64,000 nt of DNA, from assembly GCA_910577055.1 (NCBI GenBank), contig CAJTKX010000003.1, positions 124,001-188,000 of the forward strand, in the 5' to 3' direction. Positions within the stretch are counted from its first letter, which is position 1, and every line of letters starts with the position of its first letter. The notes below the pieces were generated by a model. That model was not told the DNA's origin and did no database searches. It saw nothing but the letters and a program-made list of their open reading frames with translations. Position numbers and translations under genes: made by a program. Below, piece by piece: positions 52,836 through 61,146 of this stretch. The stretch comes from an uncultured Christensenella sp. (GTDB lineage: Bacteria > Bacillota > Clostridia > Christensenellales > Borkfalkiaceae).

Positions 52836-53597
52836 TTAAAAATCGGAGTCGGCTGCAGTGAGAATTGCGCGCGCCACGTCCGCAGCGTTTTTACTGCCTA
52901 TTACGCTTGCGCCCATATCTATGGCGCTTGACATTTCCAATACGGTTGCAACCCCCTCCGCCTTTATGGTGCACTTATCTTTAACGGCGGACTTTATTTC
53001 GGTTATTCTTTCGATTTCGTTACCGCTTGAAATGGCGCTTGAACTTGTTTTAATGGAATTAACGCCGCAGTCAGCCGCAATATTGCAAACGCGCGTAACT
53101 TGTTCGGTCGATAAAAGGTTGCACTCCAAATCTATTCTCAGCGACTTGTGTTTTACAGCCCGTCTAAGCTTTTTAAATTCTTTTTTGACGTACGAAAAGT
53201 TTCCGTCGCGTATATGCGCCACGGGGGCGGTTACCTCCACCTCGTCTGCGCCGTCGCTAAGCGCGCGCTTAACCGCTTTAACTTTTATCTGTGTTGCGTC
53301 GCCGCCGTGGGGCGCGCTTATGCAAGCTACAAGCCCGCATTTTTTTTCGACGCCCAAATATGACGAACAGTTTTTTACAAAGCACGGCAGAACGCAAACC
53401 GCGCCAAGCTCCAAAGAATTTGCGTCTGCGCAAGCCGATTTCAGCATATTTAGACCCGCCTTAACGGTTGCTAAATCGTATTCCAGCTTTTTAATCTGCG
53501 AACGGGCTGCCTCGGCGTTTATTTTGCGCCTAAACTGAGAATAGAGTAGTTTTTCGCTTTGAGATACTTGTGAATTCATTTCTTGCGTTGTATCCAT
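52836..53597 (-). CDS. Deoxyribose-phosphate aldolase-like protein
   Basis: 253 aa. The TIM-barrel pattern fits DeoC: Schiff-base Lys in 'NSIKTSSSAIS' and second Lys in 'CTIKAEGVA'. The usual 'DGADEVD' is 'DGADEVEV', i.e. the proton-relay Asp (position 102 in the E. coli enzyme) appears as Glu, and the phosphate-binding 'RxGTSSG' is 'VIGSKNAADV'. It may therefore use a different aldol substrate. No nucleoside-catabolism genes are adjacent. Confidence 0.8.
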   Translation of the reverse strand: MDTTQEMNSQVSQSEKLLYSQFRRKINAEAARSQIKKLEYDLATVKAGLNMLKSACADANSLELGAVCVLPCFVKNCSSYLGVEKKCGLVACISAPHGGDATQIKVKAVKRALSDGADEVEVTAPVAHIRDGNFSYVKKEFKKLRRAVKHKSLRIDLECNLLSTEQVTRVCNIAADCGVNSIKTSSSAISSGNEIERITEIKSAVKDKCTIKAEGVATVLEMSSAIDMGASVIGSKNAADVARAILTAADSDF

Positions 53598-53672
53598 AAA
53601 TTTCTTCCTTTTTTGCCATAAACACTTATATTTTCACAAATTCCTTTGCAGTGAAAGGGCTAAAATGTAACT

Positions 53673-53900
53673 ATGTTTATGGGGATATTGTATTTGTTTT
53701 TGACCTTTCTGTTTTGTTTTATTCTCGTTGCCGTTATTAAACTTGCGTATCTCGGTATAACAACTTTGAAAAAGCCGCCCGCCGTCGAAGAAAAGAAGCC
53801 GCCGCCCCCCAAAACCGAGCCGGTATATTATATTGTTGAAAAAAAGCGGACAAGAAAGGCAAACTATTCCGAACCCAAAGAAATAGAGTTTAAAAAATAA
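53673..53900 (+). CDS. 75-aa single-span membrane protein
   Basis: One hydrophobic segment (about 3-30) followed by a Pro/Lys-rich cytoplasmic tail (EEKKPPPPKTEP) and a basic end. ATG at 53673 or, two codons later, 53679. No ribosome site; TAAAAT at 53661-53666 lies six bases before the ATG, so the message could be leaderless. Ends in a strong terminator, which supports it as a real gene. Function unknown. Confidence 0.6.
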   Translation: MFMGILYLFLTFLFCFILVAVIKLAYLGITTLKKPPAVEEKKPPPPKTEPVYYIVEKKRTRKANYSEPKEIEFKK

Positions 53901-53904
53901 AAAA

Positions 53905-53945
53905 ACGGGCGCGCGCCTTAGATAAGGCGCGCGCCCGTGCGGTTT
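53905..53945. terminator. Strong bidirectional terminator
   Basis: 15-bp perfect GC-rich stem (53905-53919 with 53924-53938), A-run before and TTTT after, between convergent genes. Confidence 0.92.
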
Positions 53946-53947
53946 TA

Positions 53948-54298
53948 TTAGTCTTCGTATCTTACAAGGTTTTCCCCGTCCTCCCAAAGGCGCTCCAAGT
54001 TATAAAAATCGCGTTCCTCATCGCCGAAAATATGCACTATTACGTCGGCGTAATCGAGCACCGCCCACCTACCTTCGCGTATTCCTTCGCGGCGGCGCGG
54101 CGTAAGCGAGTGTTGTTTTTCCAACAGCTCTTCCAAATTTTCGCCCAAGGACTTAACTTGCGTTTTGGACGACCCGCCAGCAACCACAAAATAGTCGCAA
54201 AGGCTGGTTTTGTGTTCCACCGCGATATAAACTATGCCCTTCGCTTTCTTCGAGGACAAGTACTCGCAAATTAATAAAGCTTTTTCCTTACTATTCAT
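53948..54298 (-). CDS. rsfS: Ribosomal silencing factor
   Basis: 116 aa. RsfS/Iojap fold: 'LICEYLSSKKAKGIVYI' start, 'CDYFVVAGGSSKTQVKSL' and 'WAVLDYADVIVHIFG'. Binds uL14 and blocks subunit joining during starvation. It overlaps nadD-yqeK by 4 bases, the usual Bacillota order. Confidence 0.95.
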   Translation of the reverse strand: MNSKEKALLICEYLSSKKAKGIVYIAVEHKTSLCDYFVVAGGSSKTQVKSLGENLEELLEKQHSLTPRRREGIREGRWAVLDYADVIVHIFGDEERDFYNLERLWEDGENLVRYED

Positions 54299-55425
54299 AA
54301 CAAATTTTCCTTTAAATATTTATAAGCCCGTTCCGTCATCGGGTAAACGGGTTCCCCCGTCGATTTCAAGTACTTTAACTGATGTTCGAGGGCGGCAAGC
54401 AAGCAATTATCAAGCCCGACTTTTAGTTTTGCCCTAAGTTCGCCTATTCCTTCGAAATCTCTGCCTTCTTCCAACAAATCAGCAAGAAAAATCAACTTTT
54501 CGAGGTTGGTCATATTCTCTTTCCCGCTCGAATGGTAGCGAATTGCATTCAAAATTCCTTCGTCCTTTATTCCGAACGCCGTTTCGGCAAGATAGGCGCC
54601 GCTGTATTGGTGCATGACTGATTCGGGAACGTCGTTTGGCGGAACGAACTTCTTCAATTCCTCCGAATTTAACGGAAGATATTTGGCGCAATCGTGCAGC
54701 GCCGCCGCCGTTATTGCGTCTATTTCATAAACGCCCGCCGCACGGCAAAACTCCGCCGCAAGCACAGCTACGCGCACTGTGTGTTGCCAACGCGCTTCCG
54801 TAAGATACTTTTTTACGCCCAAAAGCTCGGTAAGCTCATAAAGCTTACGCTTTCGGATAAACAGCCGCACGCTTTCGGGCACAAGCCCTACCGTATCCTC
54901 GCCCAAAGCGGCAAGCGTTCTTATGCGCGTTGAGCTGACGGGCTGCCCGACATAACCGAAATTGACGATATCCTTTTTAAAGCGTTTTTGAAACTTCTTT
55001 ATTTCGCACGAAAGCTCGTCTGCGCTTTCACGCGCACAAACCGCAATGGTCACGCACTTCAAAATTTCATCCGGCTCTCTCCACAGTTCAAAGGTTTTCA
55101 ACATATCCGCACCGATGATAAAGTACAACTCGTCATCGCTATAAAGTTTTTTAAAGTGCCGACACGTTACATAAGAATAACTCACGCCGCCGCGTTTAAG
55201 CTCTGCGTCGGAAACTTCGACGCCGCCAACGCCATCGAACGCAAGGCGGCACATTGCAAGCCTATCCTTACCGCGAGCAGTCATAACTCCTTTTTTGTGC
55301 GGTGAAATATTCGTCGGGATAATTATTATTTTATCAAGCCCCAACTTTTCTTTTGCGGCAAAAACGATATTCAAATGTTCCGAATGAACGGGATTGAAAG
55401 CCCCGCCGTAAAGTGCTACCTTCAT
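54295..55425 (-). CDS. nadD: Nicotinate-nucleotide adenylyltransferase fused to YqeK HD hydrolase
   Basis: 376 aa. Residues 1-190: NadD with 'YGGAFNPVHSEHL' (the (H/T)xGH region reads HSEH) and 'VSSTRIR'. Residues about 195-376: YqeK HD domain with 'RWQHTVRVAVLAA', 'ALHDCAKYLP' and 'YHSSG', the family that cleaves Ap4A to ADP. In most Bacillota these are two adjacent genes; here they are one polypeptide. It joins NAD synthesis with alarmone-like dinucleotide turnover. Confidence 0.92.
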   Translation of the reverse strand: MKVALYGGAFNPVHSEHLNIVFAAKEKLGLDKIIIIPTNISPHKKGVMTARGKDRLAMCRLAFDGVGGVEVSDAELKRGGVSYSYVTCRHFKKLYSDDELYFIIGADMLKTFELWREPDEILKCVTIAVCARESADELSCEIKKFQKRFKKDIVNFGYVGQPVSSTRIRTLAALGEDTVGLVPESVRLFIRKRKLYELTELLGVKKYLTEARWQHTVRVAVLAAEFCRAAGVYEIDAITAAALHDCAKYLPLNSEELKKFVPPNDVPESVMHQYSGAYLAETAFGIKDEGILNAIRYHSSGKENMTNLEKLIFLADLLEEGRDFEGIGELRAKLKVGLDNCLLAALEHQLKYLKSTGEPVYPMTERAYKYLKENLL

Positions 55426-55460
55426 AGTTTATTTTATAAATATCAGTCAATAACTTAGAT

Positions 55461-56201
55461 ATGAAAAGATTGAATTTGCCTTTAATATTGGATACTCTTT
55501 TTGCCGCCGCGTGCGCGTTTTTGTTGTTTTTTACCGCTATAAGATTCTACACAAAAAGCGCGGCGATAGGTCTTATTTTCGGCGCGTTGGGCGGGGTACT
55601 GTTCGGCACGCTTGCCTTTTTGTACATAAGCGGAAAGCAAAGCAAATCGCTTATAATTTCCAAGGACGAAAAGCAAAAGAAACTTCTTGCCTTGCACCTA
55701 TCGCTATCCCGTGACGACGATATAAAAAGCTTATTTAAAAAATGTTTGGGCGATGACGCCAAAATACGCGGTAAACGGGTCATATGCGGGGGGGTATCGC
55801 ACTTTTTCAGTTTTAAAATGCAGCCCTTGACCGAAGACGACGTAGCGCGCGTAATCAAGTTTAAGTGCGACGGCGAAAAGAAGATTTACTGTGTAAAATC
55901 ATCTACCGAAGCGGCAATTCTCGCAAGCAATTTCTCGATTGAGATTGTAGGCATAGACGAGGTGTTTTCAACCTTAAAAAAGAACGAAATGCTGCCCGAA
56001 AAATATGTTTACGAAGAGGCAAAAAAGCCAAACATACTCAAAAGAATAAAGCTGCGTTTTTCACGAAAGCTTTGCGCGCCGCTGTTTTGGTCGGGCGCGG
56101 CGCTTCTTGCGCTCAGCTACTTCACGTTTTTCCCCATATACTATATTGTGAGCGGCGGAATAATGATTATTCTTTCCGCAGTGGCGTTGGTTTTTAATTG
56201 A
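55461..56201 (+). CDS. Membrane protein of unknown function between yhbY and nadD
   Basis: 246 aa. Four membrane segments in two pairs (about 8-28, 36-56, 205-222, 226-245) flanking a soluble domain of about 140 residues. In it, 'KIYCVKSSTEAAILASNFSIEIVGIDEVFSTL' (spanning 31 positions; core 'STEAAILA') looks like the end of a restriction-endonuclease-like alpha/beta fold, but catalytic residues are not certain. It lies on the opposite strand inside the obgE-yhbY-nadD group, and its 3' end overlaps yhbY by 8 bases. Confidence 0.7.
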   Translation: MKRLNLPLILDTLFAAACAFLLFFTAIRFYTKSAAIGLIFGALGGVLFGTLAFLYISGKQSKSLIISKDEKQKKLLALHLSLSRDDDIKSLFKKCLGDDAKIRGKRVICGGVSHFFSFKMQPLTEDDVARVIKFKCDGEKKIYCVKSSTEAAILASNFSIEIVGIDEVFSTLKKNEMLPEKYVYEEAKKPNILKRIKLRFSRKLCAPLFWSGAALLALSYFTFFPIYYIVSGGIMIILSAVALVFN

Positions 56202-56490
56202 GCTTGATATGCTCGATATCTTTGCGCTTTGAGGGGCGGTATAACACCGCCTTTCTTCCTATTACTATCACACACTCTGCGGAAAGCCTTGCGGCAAGCT
56301 CTCGCCCGATATCTTTCGGGTCGCCCTCTGCGTTTTCCAAGACGTTTATTTTTATAAGCTCGCGTTTTTCAAGACAGTCGGAAAAGCTTGCAAGCATATT
56401 TTCACCTATCCCGTCCTTGCCGACTTGCCCTATCGGGGTGATATTTGCTGCAAGGCTTTTTAATTTACTGCGCTGTTTAGAAGTCAACAT
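56194..56490 (-). CDS. yhbY: YhbY-type CRM-domain RNA-binding protein
   Basis: 98 aa. CRM fold: 'LTSKQRSKLKSLAANITPIG' start, 'GQVGKDGIGENM' with the GxxG-type loop, and 'VIGRKAVLYRPS' end. Binds pre-50S ribosomal particles. Fourteen bases after obgE; same operon. Confidence 0.95.
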   Translation of the reverse strand: MLTSKQRSKLKSLAANITPIGQVGKDGIGENMLASFSDCLEKRELIKINVLENAEGDPKDIGRELAARLSAECVIVIGRKAVLYRPSKRKDIEHIKLN

Positions 56491-56504
56491 TTTTTCTCCT
56501 TTGA

Positions 56505-57785
56505 TTACGGTATAAAATCAAACTCCACGTCGCCGATAGATACGGTGTCGCTCTCTTTTATACCCATTTCTTTAAGCTTTGAAATTACGCCTTTTTCGCG
56601 TATGATTTTTTGGAAATACGCCATAGAGTCCGGGTCGTTTAAAACAACGTTTCTGCAAAGCATATCCACAAGGTCGCCGACGACCACATAAACGTCCCCG
56701 TCCATATAAATTTCAAAGCCCAAATTGCCGCTTTTGCGGTATGTGAATTCCTCGTCGATTTCCACCCTAGATACAGGCGGCAAAGTCGAAAGGGTGCCGA
56801 ATATGCTTGAAATAAGCTCCTCGGTGCCCTCTCCGCTGACAGCGGTTATAGGGCAAATTATATATTTTTTACCGTACTTTTTCTTAAAAGCTTTCAAATT
56901 CTCTTCCGCACCGAATACATCGCATTTATTAAGCGCAATTATCTGCGGAAGCACCGCCAATTTTTCGGAATAACCCTTTAATTCCTCGTTTATTTTTTTA
57001 AAATCTTCGACGGGGTCGCGCCCTTCCGTTCCCGAAACGTCCACAACGTGAACAAGCATTCGCGTTCTTTCAATATGTCTTAAAAAGTCGTGACCAAGCC
57101 CCGCTCCGTCAGCGGCGCCCTCGATAAGCCCGGGTATATCCGCCGCGACAAAAGAATTATCGTAATATTTTACTACGCCGAGGTTGGGAGAAAGCGTTGT
57201 AAAGTGGTAGTTTGCTATCTTTGGCTTTGCGGCGGAAATTTTAGAAAGCAATGTTGACTTACCTACGTTAGGGAAACCGATTATGCCCACGTCGGCGATA
57301 ACTTTAAGCTCCAAGGCAAGCACATGCGGTTCGGTTTTTTCGCCTTTTTGCGCAAAATTGGGCGCATGGCGGCGCGACGTTGTAAAGCGAACGTTGCCTT
57401 TTCCCCCTCTTCCGCCCTCTTGAATGAGCTTTTTTTCACCGTCCCCGAACATATCTGCGATGACTGCGCCGCTTTCGAAATCCTTTACGACGGTGCCGAG
57501 GGGAACTTTAATTACCACGTCGGCGCCGAATTTGCCGAAGCACTTATTAGAGCCGCCACGCTCGCCGTCGCCGGCAAAATATTTGCTAACATAGCGAAAG
57601 GACAGCAAGTCGTTCATACTGCCGTCCGCTTGAATATAGACGTTGCCGCCGTTGCCGCCGTCACCGCCGTCGGGTCCGCACGCGGGTTTACCTTTAAAGG
57701 ACTTAAACGAATTCATTCCGTCGCCGCCGTCGCCCGATTTAATTGTGATTTTTACTCTGTCGGTAAATAAATTTTTATCTGCCAT
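56505..57785 (-). CDS. obgE: Obg GTPase
   Basis: 426 aa. Gly-rich Obg fold (1-158, 'GGDGGDG' and 'GGNGGNVYIQAD'), G domain with GFPNVGKST, 'DIPGLIEGA', 'NKCD', and a C-terminal OCT domain (about 345-426). It takes part in 50S assembly and stress control. It overlaps the end of the Rho-like gene by 11 bases. Confidence 0.97.
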   Translation of the reverse strand: MADKNLFTDRVKITIKSGDGGDGMNSFKSFKGKPACGPDGGDGGNGGNVYIQADGSMNDLLSFRYVSKYFAGDGERGGSNKCFGKFGADVVIKVPLGTVVKDFESGAVIADMFGDGEKKLIQEGGRGGKGNVRFTTSRRHAPNFAQKGEKTEPHVLALELKVIADVGIIGFPNVGKSTLLSKISAAKPKIANYHFTTLSPNLGVVKYYDNSFVAADIPGLIEGAADGAGLGHDFLRHIERTRMLVHVVDVSGTEGRDPVEDFKKINEELKGYSEKLAVLPQIIALNKCDVFGAEENLKAFKKKYGKKYIICPITAVSGEGTEELISSIFGTLSTLPPVSRVEIDEEFTYRKSGNLGFEIYMDGDVYVVVGDLVDMLCRNVVLNDPDSMAYFQKIIREKGVISKLKEMGIKESDTVSIGDVEFDFIP

Positions 57786-59082
57786 TTTTTATAAGTTCCG
57801 CTATTTCCGCGTTATTTGCTGTTTCATTGAAAAGTTCTATTATCTCCTCTGCCGCAACGCCTCGGTTAAGCTTAGACCTAAGCGCGACGGAAAGCTGCCT
57901 TTCTTCGTCGGACAACAGCGACTCTTCACGAGCGGAATAGCTTTTTAAAATATCTATCGCGGGAAATATCCGCTCCGCCGCCAAAATAGGCGAAAGACTT
58001 AAAACCGTATTCGCAACGCCGGCGTAATTGAACTCTTGCGGCATAGCTGCAATGACGGTTAAAGAGCCGCCCTCTTCCGCGTTTATTGCGCAGAAAAGAT
58101 AATTTTTTATATACTCCGCTGGAAGATTTTCATACAATCCTTCCGCAAGAATGATAGCGTTTTTGTTGAGCTCCACACGGCGCTTTGCGTATTCGAACGC
58201 AAGATTTGCACGAAAAATATGTTCCTCTTCCGACTTATCGAACGTGGTGTAAAAATAAGTTATATCATCGCTTGATTTAGTAAAATCGGTTATCTCTTCG
58301 GGGCGCGCGCCAAGTGTTAAAATTATGACCTCAAAATCACGGTAATTGGCACATATTCCGTGGGCAATCAATTTTATAATAGTTGTTTTTCCACTGTTTG
58401 CGGGTGCGGAAATTACCCCTCTTTGCCCAAGCGCTAACGGCGCGAAAAGGTCGATAATTCTAAGCGAAACGTCACCCGAAAGGCGAACGCGCGTAGCGGG
58501 ATATAAGTGAGTCAAAGCGGAAAAATCTTTTCTTATGCCAACGTCTTGCACGCTCACGCCGTTTACGGTTAAAATCTCGTACGCGCCAACCATATCCGCG
58601 CTGTTTTTTCTTCTGCCTTTGCAACAAATTTTATCGCCCAATCGAAGGGAATAGCGCGTTACGAATAACTCGGAAATGAACACCCACTCTTCGCCATAAA
58701 GGAAATAGTTTTGTCCGTCCGTATCAAGGTAACCGCAATATTCCTTTTCGGAAAGCAATGTGTACTCGTACGCGCTGTCGTTTACGCTCATATTAAGCTC
58801 GGAACGACCGCTTTTCTTTAATGCAACGAAATACTCACGCAGCTCCAAGATATCGGAAACAAGTTTCTCGTCATATCTGTCAGATTTCGGAGGCGCGCCG
58901 CGGCGGGATACGGGTGCAAACTCGACTTCCGCACGCGCGATTGATAAAATTGCGTCGATTATTATGCCCTTTTGACCGCTAGTCACATGGGCTTTTACTT
59001 CGCGCGCGATTTGACGAACCTCATAAATCGTCATATTGTCAAGCCGCGCTTCTATATTTTCGAGCATTTCAACGCTTTGCAT
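57775..59082 (-). CDS. Degenerate Rho transcription-termination-factor homologue
   Basis: 435 aa. The whole chain aligns with Rho: N-terminal helical domain (1-50), a cold-shock-like RNA-binding region ('EYCGYLDTDGQNYF'), and the RecA-like domain ('LALGQRGVISAPANSGKTT', 'EEGGSLTVIAAM', 'ERIFPAIDI'). Key residues are lost. The catalytic 'LLIDERPEEVT' reads 'LTLGARPEEIT', so the Asp-Glu pair is gone. Walker B 'LLDSITRL' reads 'LAEGLYENL'. The Q-loop segment (about 30 residues, 'SGKVLTGGVDANAL' in E. coli) is deleted. ATP binding may remain, but RNA-driven ATP hydrolysis is unlikely. Embedded between UPF0173 and obgE. Confidence 0.8.
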   Translation of the reverse strand: MQSVEMLENIEARLDNMTIYEVRQIAREVKAHVTSGQKGIIIDAILSIARAEVEFAPVSRRGAPPKSDRYDEKLVSDILELREYFVALKKSGRSELNMSVNDSAYEYTLLSEKEYCGYLDTDGQNYFLYGEEWVFISELFVTRYSLRLGDKICCKGRRKNSADMVGAYEILTVNGVSVQDVGIRKDFSALTHLYPATRVRLSGDVSLRIIDLFAPLALGQRGVISAPANSGKTTIIKLIAHGICANYRDFEVIILTLGARPEEITDFTKSSDDITYFYTTFDKSEEEHIFRANLAFEYAKRRVELNKNAIILAEGLYENLPAEYIKNYLFCAINAEEGGSLTVIAAMPQEFNYAGVANTVLSLSPILAAERIFPAIDILKSYSAREESLLSDEERQLSVALRSKLNRGVAAEEIIELFNETANNAEIAELIKNGR

Positions 59083-59729
59083 CAGCTTCTCCTTAAAACG
59101 ACGATTTTGGTTTCGCCGCTCAAATCCGTTCTCGAAAGCTCGATAGAGTTCCCTTCCGCCTCTTCGATAGCATCTTCGTCGAAAAGATTTAAAAACTCGT
59201 CAACCTTGTCGATATCAAGCTTGCAGTCCTTGGTGCGGTAGTGCATAGGGATGACTATGTCGGGCATAATTCTGTCAACGTATTCTTTTGCCATTTCGGC
59301 GTCGATTGTATAGGTGCCGCCGACGGGAATCAAAAGCACGTTCACGGGCAAAAGCGTTTCTATAAGGTCGGAAGAACATTTTTCGCCCAAATCGCCCAAG
59401 TGACAAATATCGATGCCGTCCATTCTAAACTTAAAAATCAAGTTTTCGCCGCGTTTTTTGCCGCGACTTGCATCGTGAAACGATTTTATCGAGTTAATTT
59501 CAACGCCGTCGAAATCACAATTATTTTCCTTATCGATAACAACGGGCTTTCCGCCGACGTTTTCGATAAGGTCGTGGTCGCTATGGTGGTGGGAAACCGT
59601 GACGACGTCGGCTTCCACTTTCGGCATTTCGTAGCCGACGATTTCTTCGGAATACGGGTCGCAGACGATAGACGTTCCCGTGCTTTCTGTAAGCTTGAAA
59701 CACGAATGACCGAGGTATTCAATAATCAT
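59082..59729 (-). CDS. UPF0173-family metal-dependent hydrolase
   Basis: 215 aa from ATG 59729 (AAGGAGA 6 bases upstream). MBL fold: 'YLGHSCFKLT', metal motif 'VSHHHSDHDLI' (HxHxDH), 'ICHLGDLG' with bridging Asp, and 'IPMHYRTKD' His. All ligands are present, in contrast to the ComEC-like gene at 32690. The physiological substrate is unknown for the family. The stop overlaps the Rho-like start by 1 base. Confidence 0.9.
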   Translation of the reverse strand: MIIEYLGHSCFKLTESTGTSIVCDPYSEEIVGYEMPKVEADVVTVSHHHSDHDLIENVGGKPVVIDKENNCDFDGVEINSIKSFHDASRGKKRGENLIFKFRMDGIDICHLGDLGEKCSSDLIETLLPVNVLLIPVGGTYTIDAEMAKEYVDRIMPDIVIPMHYRTKDCKLDIDKVDEFLNLFDEDAIEEAEGNSIELSRTDLSGETKIVVLRRS

Positions 59730-59730
59730 T

Positions 59731-60093
59731 TTATCTCTCCTTAGCGGTGATTTCCAAAGTGACGTTTTCACCGCCGCAAGTGTAATTTAACTTAACTTCA
59801 ACAGACTTTGCGTCGTTCTTGATTTGTATTCTGTCAGTATATACGGGGAAGCTGCCCGAAGCCGCGCCCATACCGAGCGTACAAGAAGTTTCTTGTCCTT
59901 GCTTAAAGCGCATAAGCATAGGCACGGAGCCGCGGCGTTCTTGAACGATTTCGCCGTTAGAATACCTTAAAAAGCACTTGTCGCCGTCCAAATCGTAGAA
60001 AATTCCAAACCCGTCCCTACCAATATTCAGTTCGCCGTTCGCAGTAAAAAACCCGCCCGCTTTGCCGTTGTTTAAAATAACTTTACATTTCAT
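59731..60093 (-). CDS. DUF1934-like beta-barrel protein
   Basis: 120 aa, almost all beta strands. The 'YSNGEIVQERRGSVPMLMRF' and 'SCTLGMGAASGSFPVYTDRI' blocks match the calycin-like DUF1934 (YwiB) pattern of a small barrel protein. Role unknown. GGTGAA ribosome site; extended -10 promoter just upstream, so it heads the UPF0173-rho-obgE-yhbY run. Confidence 0.7.
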   Translation of the reverse strand: MKCKVILNNGKAGGFFTANGELNIGRDGFGIFYDLDGDKCFLRYSNGEIVQERRGSVPMLMRFKQGQETSCTLGMGAASGSFPVYTDRIQIKNDAKSVEVKLNYTCGGENVTLEITAKER

Positions 60094-60111
60094 TTGAATT
60101 CACCATTTTCA

Positions 60112-60120
60112 ATTATAACA
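60112..60120 (-). promoter_or_regulatory. Extended -10 promoter ahead of DUF1934
   Basis: TGTTATAAT on the minus strand. No -35 at ideal spacing, which is acceptable for an extended -10 element. Confidence 0.5.
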
Positions 60121-60134
60121 CAAAACCGCAGAAA

Positions 60135-60986
60135 TTACCTCAATTTTTGTACAAAAATATCATCTTTATCGCTGATTTTTTTACCGCCGTCGAAAAGCTC
60201 GCGTCCGCGGGCAAGTATATTTTTAAGCTCTTTCTCGTTTTTTGCCGCGATTGCATCTTTAATTTCGGCAAGCGAAGAGATTAAAGACGAGATTTTTTCG
60301 CATAAATTTTCGGCATTTTCAAGATACAAAGAAGCCCAAACATTCTCGTCCACGCCCGCGATTCTCGTCATGTCTTGAAAGCTGCCGCCGGTAAAACCGA
60401 GGCAGTTTTCCAAATCAACGTCCTTGACGTAAGCGTTTGAAACAACGTGCGCAAGCTGAGAGGTATAAGCTATTTTTCTATCGTGCACTTCGGGGGAACA
60501 TTCCACAATATACCCAAAGCCCATATCATAAGTAAGCTTGCGAATTATATCAAGCGCGCCTTGATTGGTTTCGTTGTTGCTTGTAATAACCATACTTCTT
60601 CCGTCGAAAAGGTCGGCGCAAGCGTTCTCTATTCCGCTGACCTCTTTTCCCGCCATGGGGTGACACCCGACGTAGCTGAAATTGCGGTATTTGCGGCATA
60701 TTGCCGCATCAATCGGTTTTTTTACGCCGCAAATATCGGCAACGACGGCGCCGTTTTTAAAGGTATTGCTTAAAATGAAGTCTACCGTTGCCTTGTAGGG
60801 CATGGCAACGAACGTAACGTCATACCCGTCAAACCCGCTTGCGATTCCGTTGATAATACCGTTAGTTAAGGCATATTCCGGGGGCAACGGCGAAATATCG
60901 TATCCGTCTACGGCATAACCCGCCCGCTTTAAAGCCATGCAAATCGAGCCGCCGATTATTCCTAGCCCCGCTACGCAAATTCTCAT
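60135..60986 (-). CDS. tyrA: Prephenate dehydrogenase
   Basis: 283 aa from ATG 60986 (AAAGGTGA upstream). NAD-binding 'VAGLGIIGGSICMALKRAGY', active-site 'VGCHPMAGKEVSG', and 'SQLAHVVSNA', the family's catalytic His region. Oxidatively decarboxylates prephenate toward tyrosine. No ACT domain follows, so feedback control by tyrosine through ACT is absent. It complements the aro cluster 30 kb away. Confidence 0.93.
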   Translation of the reverse strand: MRICVAGLGIIGGSICMALKRAGYAVDGYDISPLPPEYALTNGIINGIASGFDGYDVTFVAMPYKATVDFILSNTFKNGAVVADICGVKKPIDAAICRKYRNFSYVGCHPMAGKEVSGIENACADLFDGRSMVITSNNETNQGALDIIRKLTYDMGFGYIVECSPEVHDRKIAYTSQLAHVVSNAYVKDVDLENCLGFTGGSFQDMTRIAGVDENVWASLYLENAENLCEKISSLISSLAEIKDAIAAKNEKELKNILARGRELFDGGKKISDKDDIFVQKLR

Positions 60987-61015
60987 TTTTTCACCTTTTT
61001 TAACATTCACGAAAG

Positions 61016-61044
61016 ATTATAACATAAATTGCAAGCTTGTACAA
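61016..61044 (-). promoter_or_regulatory. Promoter of tyrA
   Basis: TTGTAC (61044-61039), 17-bp spacer, extended -10 TGTTATAAT (61021-61016 core). Confidence 0.7.
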
Positions 61045-61081
61045 GAGTTTTTACGAGATAAGTAATTTTCACTTCATATCA

Positions 61082-61110
61082 TTGACAATCGATAAAAAAA
61101 TTACTATAAT
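61082..61110 (+). promoter_or_regulatory. Consensus promoter of pgk-tpiA
   Basis: TTGACA (61082-61087), 17-bp spacer, TATAAT (61105-61110); divergent from tyrA. Confidence 0.93.
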
Positions 61111-61146
61111 AATTAAGAATGAAATTTGAAAGGAGATTTTCTATTT

